Source: Pseudomonadota bacterium
GTDB taxonomy: Bacteria; Myxococcota; Myxococcia; Myxococcales; Myxococcaceae
DNA length: 6,390 bases
Direction: 5' to 3'
NCBI GenBank assembly: GCA_023424585.1
Contig: JAFADT010000384.1
Span: forward strand, 1 to 6,390
Under the pieces are notes generated by a model. The model was not told where the DNA came from and searched no databases. It saw only the letters and a list, made by a program, of their open reading frames with translations. The first letter of the stretch is position 1; every line of letters begins with the position of its first letter. Positions 1 through 5,409 of the stretch are shown one piece after another. The translations under genes and the position numbers were made by a program.

Positions 1-39
1 CTCCGGAGGAGCCGCGGGGTGACCGGAGGAGGCGCTCAT
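1..39 (-). CDS. 5' end of an unidentified gene coupled to the hybrid kinase (runs off left edge)
   Basis: Thirteen codons are visible, reading M-S-A-S-S-G-H-P-A-A-P-P-E, open to the window edge. The ATG (39..37) overlaps the TGA stop of the upstream hybrid kinase (38..36) in the ATGA arrangement typical of translational coupling. A strong Shine-Dalgarno GGAGG (51..47) sits 7 nt before the ATG, inside the end of the kinase gene. The visible Ser/Ala/Pro-rich peptide looks like a disordered N-terminus and identifies no family. Position suggests an operon partner of the kinase, possibly another signalling protein, but this is a guess. Too little is visible to exclude a chance ORF, though start, overlap and ribosome binding site agree. 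Confidence 0.6.
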   Translation of the reverse strand, partial: MSASSGHPAAPPE

Positions 40-2303
40 CGAGACGCCTCCGCCGAGCGGCCCACCAGCTCGCGCAGCTGCGCCAGGTCCAGCGGCTTGC
101 TCAGCTTGAGGTTGGGCACATCCCGCAGGAACGACGTGGTGCGCGGGGTGAAGGCCCCGCCCGTCATGAACACCATGCGCCCCGCCTGCTCCGGCGCCGA
201 GCGCCCCAGCTCGAAGTACAGGTCCATGCCCGTCATCCCCGGCATCATCACGTCGCAGAGGATGAGGTCGAAGCGGCCGCCCTCGTTCACCAGCCGCAGC
301 GCGGCCTGCGCGCTGTTCGCCGTGGACACCTCGTGCTCCGTGGCCAGCGAGCGCTGGAGCGCCACCGTCACGTTGGGCTCGTCATCCACCACCAGGATGC
401 GCGCCCGCGCCCCCGCCGGCGCCGTCGCCGACAGCCGGGGGTAGAGGTCCGGCTCGTGCGCCGCCGACCGCAGCACCACGCGGAAGGTGCTGCCCTGCCC
501 CGGCGTGCTCTCCGCCTGGATGGAGCCGCCCATGGACTCCACGATGCCGTGGCAGATGGACAGCCCCAGCCCCGTGCCCACGCCCACCGCCTTGGTGGTG
601 AAGAACGGGTCGAAGATGCGCCCCAGCACCTCCGGCGTCATGCCCACGCCGGTGTCGCGCACCTCCACCACCACCTTGCCCGGCTCGCCCGGGCGGATGA
701 TGGCGCGGATCTCGTGCTCGGTGACGGAGGACGGGTCCTCCGGGATGGCCTGCGCCGCGTTGAGCAGCAGGTTCAGGAACACCTGGCACAGCCGCGCCTC
801 GCTGGCCTCCACCGCGGGCACCGGCTCGAACTCCGTGATGAGCCGCGCGCGGTGGCGGATGACGTTGTCCGCCATCTTGCACGCCAGCTCCAGCGAGCGG
901 CGCACGTCCACCGGCATGGGGCGCGACTCCTGCTCGCCGCGCGCGAACACCTTCAGGTCCCGCACGATGGTGGCGATGCGCTCCGCGCCCTCCGTCGTCT
1001 CGCGCACCAGCTGCTGGATGGCGGCCACCGGCTCCGACGGCGCGCCCTGCGCCTCCAGCTTGTCCAGCCCCTCACGGATGAGGTGCAGGTTCACCAGCAT
1101 GTACGCCAGCGGGTTGTTGATCTCATGCGCCACGCCCGCGCCCAGCGTGCCCACGCTGGCCAGCCGGTCCGCCACCACCAGCCGCGCCTGGAGCTGCCGG
1201 CGCTCGCTCAGGTCGCGGTGCACCATGATGTTCGCGATGACGCGCCCCTCCGCGTCGCGCAGCGGCACCACCACGGACTCGCAGACGCACGCCATGCCGT
1301 CCGCGCGCTTGAACTCCAGCTCCCCGCTCCAGCGCCCGTGCACCTCCAGCGCGGTGAGGATGGCGCCCGTCAGCCGGTCCGTCTCACCGGGGTGCAGCAC
1401 GCTGAAGAGCGTCTGGCCCATGGCCTCCTTGCGGCTGCGGCCGAACATCCGCTCCGCGCTGGTGTTCCAGTCGATGATGCCGCCCGCCAGGTCCGTGATG
1501 ACGACGCCGTCGGAGATGCTCTCGAAGATGAGCGCCTGGCGGTGCAGCTCCTGCTCCGCCTGCTTGCGCGCGGTGATGTCCATCACCGTGCCCGTCACCC
1601 GCGCGGGCTGCCCCGCGGCGTCCAGGAGCACGTCGCCCTTGCATGAAATCCAGCGGTAGCCGCTGCCCGCGGGCTCGATGCGGTACTCCACGTCCACCTG
1701 CGAGCGCTGCTGGAGCGCCGTGGCCAGGTTCGCGCGCAGGCGGGGCAGGTCCGCCGGGTGCACGACCTCCGCCAGGTCCATGGCGCGGCCGGACAGCTTG
1801 CCCACGGCCAGCCCCAGCAGCCGGTCCACGTGCTCGCTCCACGTCACCTGGCCCGTCTTCGCGTTCCAGTCCCAGATGCCCACGCGCGCGGCGGACAGGG
1901 CCTGCCGCAGCTGCTCCTCGCGCTGCTCCAGCACCTCGCGGCGGGAGAAGCGGAACACCGTCACCGTGCCCACCTGGAGCCGGTCGCCCTCCTGGAGCTC
2001 CGCGGTGGACACCGGCAGGCCGTTGAGGAACGTGCCGTTGGTGGACTCCAGGTCCGTCACGAGGCACGAGCCGTCCGACTTGCGCAGGATGCGCGCGTGC
2101 TTGCGCGACACCCCGTGGTCGTCGATGCGCACCTCCGCCTCCGAGCCGCGGCCGATGACGTGCTCGCCCGGCTCCAGCCGGTACGCCTTGCCGATGGCCG
2201 CCGGCGTCGTGGTGCTGATGAGGATGAGGCACGCCCCGGTCGAGGACGGGGCCGTCACCGACTGGCCCGCGCAGGTCGTGAGCTCGTCCACCAACGTCAT
2301 CAT
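36..2303 (-). CDS. Hybrid sensor histidine kinase: FHA-PAS-PAS-HisKA-HATPase_c-REC
   Basis: A 755-aa, probably cytosolic hybrid sensor kinase; no membrane segment is seen. An FHA domain (about 40-118) has GRGS at 51-54, SRKH at 66-69 and TNGTFLNG at 88-95, the usual phosphothreonine-binding landmarks. Two PAS domains follow (about 132-246 and 258-366). HisKA has the H-box VAHEINNPLAY with phospho-acceptor His393, of the NtrB-like HPK4 type. The ATPase has N-box NLLLNAAQAI (Asn515), G1 DTG at 550-552, FDPFFTTK and GTGLGLSI (576-583). The receiver (about 635-750) has D639/D640, phospho-acceptor D684, T714 and K736-P737, so it looks active. The frame is open to 2693, but that extension is Arg/Pro-rich, crosses the divergent kinase start and has no domain. 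I chose ATG at 2303 (next ATG 2300), just before the FHA, with a G-run at 2318..2313 as weak ribosome binding site. The stop overlaps the next gene's ATG. Confidence 0.93.
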   Translation of the reverse strand: MMTLVDELTTCAGQSVTAPSSTGACLILISTTTPAAIGKAYRLEPGEHVIGRGSEAEVRIDDHGVSRKHARILRKSDGSCLVTDLESTNGTFLNGLPVSTAELQEGDRLQVGTVTVFRFSRREVLEQREEQLRQALSAARVGIWDWNAKTGQVTWSEHVDRLLGLAVGKLSGRAMDLAEVVHPADLPRLRANLATALQQRSQVDVEYRIEPAGSGYRWISCKGDVLLDAAGQPARVTGTVMDITARKQAEQELHRQALIFESISDGVVITDLAGGIIDWNTSAERMFGRSRKEAMGQTLFSVLHPGETDRLTGAILTALEVHGRWSGELEFKRADGMACVCESVVVPLRDAEGRVIANIMVHRDLSERRQLQARLVVADRLASVGTLGAGVAHEINNPLAYMLVNLHLIREGLDKLEAQGAPSEPVAAIQQLVRETTEGAERIATIVRDLKVFARGEQESRPMPVDVRRSLELACKMADNVIRHRARLITEFEPVPAVEASEARLCQVFLNLLLNAAQAIPEDPSSVTEHEIRAIIRPGEPGKVVVEVRDTGVGMTPEVLGRIFDPFFTTKAVGVGTGLGLSICHGIVESMGGSIQAESTPGQGSTFRVVLRSAAHEPDLYPRLSATAPAGARARILVVDDEPNVTVALQRSLATEHEVSTANSAQAALRLVNEGGRFDLILCDVMMPGMTGMDLYFELGRSAPEQAGRMVFMTGGAFTPRTTSFLRDVPNLKLSKPLDLAQLRELVGRSAEASR
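47..51 (-). promoter_or_regulatory. Shine-Dalgarno for the coupled downstream gene
   Basis: The minus strand reads GGAGG here, 7 nt before the ATG at 39. It lies within the last codons of the hybrid kinase gene. It is the main reason for calling a new gene at the left edge. Confidence 0.6.
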
Positions 2304-2412
2304 GTATGCCAGCCCCCCGGCGCTCCCCTGCGTTCGGGCCGGCCGTCTCCTCGCCGCCTGTCGTGCATGACGCCGCGCTCCGTGCGGGCCCAAAGCGTTG
2401 GCCCGGACCGCC

Positions 2413-2418
2413 ACCATA
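2413..2418 (-). promoter_or_regulatory. Possible -10 box for the hybrid kinase
   Basis: The minus strand reads TATGGT (4 of 6 matches to TATAAT), about 110 nt before the ATG at 2303. No TTGACA-like -35 lies at 16-18 nt spacing, so this is only a weak candidate; it could belong to another sigma factor or be chance. Confidence 0.2.
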
Positions 2419-2491
2419 CCCCAACGGCCTCCAATGAACGTCCCCTCCCCCTCCGGGGCGGGGGGCCTGACTCCTGGTGAACGAGGGGGCA

Positions 2492-2511
2492 GGCAGGCGG
2501 GCCCGCCAGCC
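2492..2511. repeat. 20-bp quasi-palindrome in the divergent promoter region
   Basis: A perfect 12-bp palindrome, GGCGGGCCCGCC (2496-2507), is extended on both sides by GGC/GCC arms after a symmetric A/A mismatch. It lies 52 bp before the Ser/Thr kinase start and 189 bp before the hybrid kinase start. It could be a binding site for a dimeric regulator. In DNA of this GC content GC-only palindromes arise easily, so function is unproven. Confidence 0.4.
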
Positions 2512-2562
2512 CGGCACGGGTACTCGCGACCCACCCCGTGAATGGTAGGGTGCGGGACATTC

Positions 2563-3948
2563 ATGGCGGCGGACTCCGAGAGCACCTTCCGCATCCAGGC
2601 GCGCGCGGCCGCGAGCGCCTCGGAGAAGGGGCACCCCACACCCACCCGTCCCGAGCGCGGGCCGGGCACCCTCGCGGGTGAGTACGTGCTCAAGTCCCTC
2701 CTGGCGGCCGGCGGCCACGGCAGCGTCTACGAGGCGGAGCACCGCATCCTGGGGCGGCACGCCGCGGTGAAGGTGCTGCACTCGCACCTGGCGGACCAGG
2801 GGGAGATGCTCCAGCGCTTCGTGCGCGAGGCGCGCGTCGTCAATCAGATCCACCACCCGAACATCGTGGACGTCTACGACTTCGGGCTGATGCCGGACGG
2901 CAGCCCCTACTACGTGATGGAGCTGCTCTCCGGGCGCACCCTGAGCCAGGTGGTGCAGGAGCGCGGGCGGCTGTCCGCGTCTCGCGCGCTGGCGTACCTG
3001 GAGCCCATCTGCGGCGCGCTGGAGGCGGCGCACCGCGCGGGCGTCGTGCACCGCGACCTGAAGTCCAGCAACATCCTCGTCGTGGAGGAGGGGGAGAAGC
3101 CCCGGCTGAAGCTCCTGGACTTCGGCATCGCGAAGCTCATCCAGCAGGAGCCCGGCCAGCAGGGGCTCACCACCGCCGGCCAGCGCCTGGGCACCGCGCA
3201 CGCGATGGCGCCCGAGCAGTTCCGCGGCGGCAGCATCGGGCCGCCCACGGACGTGTACGCCCTGGGCGTGCTGCTCTACCAACTGCTCACCGGCCGCTAC
3301 CCGTTCCAGTCGGATGATCGGCTGGAGCTGGAGCGCATGCACCTGGAGGCCCCGCCGCCGCGCCCCAGCGTGAAGGCCCCGGTGTCCCCCGCCGTGGACG
3401 CGGTGGTGCTCCGGTGCCTGAACAAGGACGCCACCCGCCGCTACCCCAGCGTGAGCGCCTTCCTCACCGCCCTGCGCGAGGCCACCGAGGAGCCCAACCA
3501 GGTGGAGGGCCAGACGCGGCTCGTCCTCGCCGTGAACGCGGAGGTGGTGCTCCCCGCCACGGACCTGGACGACGACACCGCCTACGCCGCGCTCGCCACC
3601 GTCATGGACACGCTGGAGCAGGGCCTGCGCGCCCAGGGCTTCATCCTGGCGCTCCAGACGGGCACCACGCTGCTGGGCGTGCGGCCCCTGTCCGAAGGGA
3701 CGCGCCTCCACGCCCTCCAGCCCCTGCGAGACCTGCACGCCGAGGCCCAGCGGCTGGCCGAAGCCGCCCACGCCCGCGTCCACCTCTGCCTCCACCACGG
3801 CGAGGCGGAGACCCGCGGCGACTCCAGCGAGGCCGAGGTGGTAGGCGGTCCGGTCACGCTTGTGGCAACCTGGAACGTAAGGGAGCCGGGAGGCTTCGCC
3901 ATCACCCGTCCCGCCTCGCAGTTCCTCGACAGTCCGCCCCTGTTTTGA
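2563..3948 (+). CDS. Ser/Thr protein kinase with C-terminal degenerate cyclase-like domain
   Basis: A 461-aa cytosolic eukaryotic-type (Hanks) Ser/Thr kinase. After a disordered N-terminus (1-38), the kinase domain spans about 41-305. It shows the glycine loop LAAGGHGSVY (47-56), ATP lysine K70, the alpha-C glutamate E89, catalytic HRDLKSSN (H163, D165, N170), DFG at 186-188, MAPEQ (215-219) and DVYALGVLLYQLLTG from D230. All core catalytic residues are present, so it should be active. The first loop glycine is Ala48. No membrane segment or PASTA repeats occur, unlike receptor-type PknB kinases. Residues about 317-460 resemble a class III nucleotide cyclase fold in layout but lack its metal and catalytic residues. 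ATG 2563 is preferred (GCGGGA 5 nt before it); ATG 2542 would add 7 residues without a ribosome binding site. It is divergent from the FHA kinase, a plausible partner. Confidence 0.93.
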   Translation: MAADSESTFRIQARAAASASEKGHPTPTRPERGPGTLAGEYVLKSLLAAGGHGSVYEAEHRILGRHAAVKVLHSHLADQGEMLQRFVREARVVNQIHHPNIVDVYDFGLMPDGSPYYVMELLSGRTLSQVVQERGRLSASRALAYLEPICGALEAAHRAGVVHRDLKSSNILVVEEGEKPRLKLLDFGIAKLIQQEPGQQGLTTAGQRLGTAHAMAPEQFRGGSIGPPTDVYALGVLLYQLLTGRYPFQSDDRLELERMHLEAPPPRPSVKAPVSPAVDAVVLRCLNKDATRRYPSVSAFLTALREATEEPNQVEGQTRLVLAVNAEVVLPATDLDDDTAYAALATVMDTLEQGLRAQGFILALQTGTTLLGVRPLSEGTRLHALQPLRDLHAEAQRLAEAAHARVHLCLHHGEAETRGDSSEAEVVGGPVTLVATWNVREPGGFAITRPASQFLDSPPLF

Positions 3949-4000
3949 ACCGTTCCCCCCTGCCTTCCCCCTCATCCCCCCTCTGTAACCCCCTGTCATC
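3949..4000 (+). terminator. C-rich, G-poor tract: possible Rho-utilisation site
   Basis: Directly after the kinase stop the plus strand is dominated by C runs (CCCCCC, CCCCC, CCCCCC, CCCCC) separated by T-rich spacers, with only a handful of G. A C-over-G bubble in nascent RNA just past a stop codon is the classical signature of a Rho loading site. No hairpin plus U-tract is seen after this gene, so Rho-dependent termination is a reasonable inference. It might instead be untranslated sequence with biased composition. Confidence 0.4.
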
Positions 4001-4068
4001 CGTGGTGGTCCCATGACCTTCAGGGTCCTACTCCGGCCCCGTGCGAATTGGACCCACAGAGTAATTTT

Positions 4069-4097
4069 TTGACGGAGCCGTATTTATTTCCGATCCT
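4069..4097 (+). promoter_or_regulatory. Candidate sigma-70-type promoter of the lipoprotein gene
   Basis: TTGACG (4069-4074, 5 of 6 to consensus) follows a T6 run and is separated by 17 nt from GATCCT (4092-4097, 3 of 6). It lies in an AT-rich island (about 4060-4115) that contrasts sharply with the GC-rich surroundings. Transcription would start near 4104, leaving a leader of about 110 nt. The -35 and the AT-richness are the real support; the -10 is weak. Confidence 0.45.
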
Positions 4098-4188
4098 GAA
4101 TCCGTCACGATTCCCCTGTCTGACAGTTTCAGCACCTTTCTAGCTGAAAGCCTGGACTGCCTGACATTCTGGAAGTCGGACCTCCGAC
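4098..4188 (+). promoter_or_regulatory. Leader of the lipoprotein gene with four tandem dyads
   Basis: Four short inverted repeats lie in a row. GAATC/GATTC (4098-4113) has a 6-nt centre. CTGTC-T-GACAG (4116-4126) is an 11-bp operator-like palindrome. TTTCAGC/GCTGAAA (4127-4149) has a 9-nt loop. GTCGG-ACCT-CCGAC (4175-4188) is a tetraloop hairpin 11 nt before the Shine-Dalgarno. They sit between the candidate promoter and the ribosome binding site, so they could be operators or RNA structures affecting translation. Each alone is short enough to be chance; their clustering is what is notable. No known riboswitch class was recognised. Confidence 0.35.
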
Positions 4189-4199
4189 GACCCCCGAGC

Positions 4200-4204
4200 G
4201 GGAG
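4200..4204 (+). promoter_or_regulatory. Shine-Dalgarno of the lipoprotein gene
   Basis: GGGAG ends 8 nt before ATG 4213. This supports that start even though it gives a rather long positively charged N-region in the signal peptide. Confidence 0.55.
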
Positions 4205-4212
4205 CCCCCAAC

Positions 4213-5175
4213 ATGCGCCTCACCCCTGCTTTTCGGCCTGGAAGTGGATGCAGCGAGTGGTGGAACCGGACCACCTCACGCAAACCCCTGACGTCGGTCC
4301 TCCTGACAGGGGCGCTCATCGCCCTCGTGGGTTGCGGAGGCGCGATGCCGGAGGACGCCACGGCGGCCGCTGACTGGGCGTCCGTGGATCAGGCGCAGCA
4401 GGCGGACAACGGCATGACCCTGAACGGCATGACCTTGAACGGCATGACCCTCAACGGCATGACCTTGAACGGCATGACCCTCAACGGGCTGGCCACCGCG
4501 AGCTTCAACGACTGGTTCGCCCAGAACGCGGACGCGGCCATGGTGATGGCGTACGTCGTGAAGTGCGCGGTGCCCGAGGGCGAGACGCGCTCCTTCCAGT
4601 CCATGGCGACGGGGGTGAAGTACACGTGGCAGGGCGGCCTGGGGCTGGCGCCGGGCTGGTCCGCCGGCAAGCCCGCGACGGAGGCGGAGCAGCAGGTGGT
4701 GAGCGCGTGTCTGGCGGCGCACACGAACAAGTACGGGCTGCACATCGCGCTGTCCGCGCTGGGCCACACGGCGGCGGGCGCGGAGATCCCCTACTCCGCC
4801 GAGGAGCTCGCGAAGTTCAGCGAGAAGGAGGCGTGCTTCTTTGGCAACCTCTTCGCGAGCGAGGGCCTGTTCGCGGCGCGCGACCGCGACCTCAGCGCGG
4901 CGGAGAGCTCCACGCGCGCGTGTGGCCTCACGCTGAAGGCGGACACCTGCTCGCCCATCGTCAACGTCGGCAGCTGCGCGCAGTTCTGCACGAAGGGCGA
5001 CCCGAGCAAGCCCTACTACACGCACTGCACGTACAACGGGAAGACGTACCCGGCCATCACCACGCGCGTGCAGCCGACGGAGCTGTTCCGCTGCGGCGAC
5101 GGCGTGTGCCAGTTCACCGAGCACGCGGGCCCCGGCAACACGGCGGACAGCTGCCGCGCGGACTGCGGCGCCTGA
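4213..5175 (+). CDS. Cys-rich lipoprotein with NGMTL pentapeptide repeats, function unknown
   Basis: A 320-aa predicted exported lipoprotein; I do not recognise a named family. Residues 1-40 form a signal peptide: a long n-region with several Arg and Lys24, a hydrophobic stretch (about 26-39), then lipobox LVG-Cys41. Gly at +2 fits outer-membrane rather than inner-membrane retention by the usual rule, which may not hold here. After a short Ala/Asp/Gln-rich linker come five exact NGMTL units (66-90), readable as MTLNG and loosely like A(D/N)Lxx pentapeptide repeats. Residues about 95-245 look globular. The C-terminal part is Cys-rich and ends in CGDGVC (294-299) followed by CRADCG (314-319), a CGDGxC...CxxDC pattern seen in many secreted myxobacterial proteins. 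The mature chain has 12 Cys besides Cys41, enough for six disulfides. It appears monocistronic: own promoter-like leader, then two hairpins. Confidence 0.88.
   Translation: MRLTPAFRPGSGCSEWWNRTTSRKPLTSVLLTGALIALVGCGGAMPEDATAAADWASVDQAQQADNGMTLNGMTLNGMTLNGMTLNGMTLNGLATASFNDWFAQNADAAMVMAYVVKCAVPEGETRSFQSMATGVKYTWQGGLGLAPGWSAGKPATEAEQQVVSACLAAHTNKYGLHIALSALGHTAAGAEIPYSAEELAKFSEKEACFFGNLFASEGLFAARDRDLSAAESSTRACGLTLKADTCSPIVNVGSCAQFCTKGDPSKPYYTHCTYNGKTYPAITTRVQPTELFRCGDGVCQFTEHAGPGNTADSCRADCGA
4408..4482 (+). repeat. Five 15-bp in-frame tandem repeats encoding NGMTL
   Basis: Five 15-bp units begin at 4408, 4423, 4438, 4453 and 4468, each starting AACGGCATGACC and differing only in the Leu codon: CTG, TTG, CTC, TTG, CTC. 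Units 2+3 (4423-4452) are identical to units 4+5 (4453-4482), so the array carries a 30-bp higher-order duplication. A partial unit (AACGGGCTG) follows. Identity at synonymous positions suggests recent expansion by slippage or unequal recombination, so copy number may vary between strains. Confidence 0.95.
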
Positions 5176-5208
5176 AGCGGACACACCGGCTGCACCCGCG
5201 GTGAATCG

Positions 5209-5252
5209 CTGGACATGCACGGCCTCGGCCTCACCCGTGGCCGCGTGTCCAG
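5209..5252 (+). terminator. Long GC-rich hairpin after the lipoprotein gene
   Basis: CTGGACA (5209-5215) pairs with TGTCCAG (5246-5252). The stem continues inward through a G-U pair and two pairs, a 2-nt bulge, GGCC/GGCC, a T/T mismatch and three more pairs, closing a 6-nt loop: about 17 pairs in 44 nt. It starts 33 nt after the lipoprotein stop, as expected for a terminator or 3'-end stabilising structure. No U-tract follows, so it is not a canonical intrinsic terminator. Confidence 0.5.
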
Positions 5253-5259
5253 AAGCCCC

Positions 5260-5291
5260 CGGGCGCGCGGTGGGTCGCTCCCACGCGCCCG
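5260..5291 (+). terminator. Second GC-rich hairpin after the lipoprotein gene
   Basis: CGGGCGC (5260-5266) pairs with GCGCCCG (5285-5291). After a 3-nt bulge, GTGGG (5270-5274) pairs with CCCAC (5280-5284) around loop TCGCT. This 12-pair hairpin begins 7 nt after the previous one. It has no U-tract; it is likely part of a 3'-end or termination structure. Confidence 0.45.
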
Positions 5292-5325
5292 AACTCCCAG
5301 TGGAAAATCACAGCCGGGACGTGAG

Positions 5326-5346
5326 GTCGGGAGGTGTCGGCCCGAC
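5326..5346 (+). repeat. Inverted repeat upstream of the second histidine kinase
   Basis: GTCGGG (5326-5331) and CCCGAC (5341-5346) form a perfect 6-bp dyad with a 9-nt centre, 63 bp before ATG 5410. It could be an operator or leader hairpin for the downstream kinase. It is short and GC-rich, so chance is possible. The surrounding spacer (5292-5409) shows no convincing promoter. Confidence 0.25.
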
Positions 5347-5409
5347 GGCATCCCATCCCCTCGCGCGGCTTGCCGGGCCCGGGGCCGCGGTGTTGGATGG
5401 CCCTTTGCG

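Larger units (their letters stand above)
2304..2562. other. Divergent intergenic region between hybrid kinase and Ser/Thr kinase
   Basis: This 259-bp spacer separates the two divergent starts and should hold promoters for both. It contains a GC-rich quasi-palindrome (2492-2511), alternating C and G runs (2443-2466) and a possible minus-strand -10 box (2418..2413). No consensus -35/-10 pair stands out on either strand. An 86-codon minus-strand ORF spans it but is Arg/Pro-rich and resembles no protein family I know, so I treat the region as non-coding. Confidence 0.7.

Noticed and set aside
2513..2527. Sigma-54-like GGCACGGGTACTCGC upstream of the Ser/Thr kinase
   Set aside because: The GG to GC spacing is 11 nt rather than the strict 10, and the -12 element lacks TT.
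2300..2560. 86-codon minus-strand ORF in the divergent spacer, its stop overlapping the kinase ATG
   Set aside because: Arg/Pro-rich, low-complexity translation unlike any protein I know; the overlap is likely chance in GC-rich DNA with few stops.
2304..2693. N-terminal extension of the hybrid kinase up to an ATG at 2693 (885 aa)
   Set aside because: The extra 130 residues are Arg/Pro/Gly-rich with no domain and would overlap the start and first 44 codons of the divergent Ser/Thr kinase. ATG 2303 sits directly before the FHA region.
2563..3948. Kinase/cyclase fusion of the TOMM natural-product type
   Set aside because: Those fusions are, as I recall, far longer, and no TOMM maturation genes or precursor peptide are seen here. 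The NGMTL protein is a large lipoprotein, not a precursor peptide.
4408..4482. Tandem repeat as a CRISPR-like or mobile-element array
   Set aside because: Units are 15 bp, contiguous with no spacers, and exactly in frame within a coding sequence.
4276..5220. Long minus-strand ORF opposite the lipoprotein gene
   Set aside because: His/Arg/Val-rich shadow frame caused by G/C third-position bias; the plus frame has signal peptide, lipobox, repeats and patterned Cys.
5370..5398. Promoter-like TTGCCG-N17-TTGGAT before the second histidine kinase
   Set aside because: Only 4 of 6 and 3 of 6 consensus matches, and the start site would fall about 5 nt before the ATG; too weak to call.
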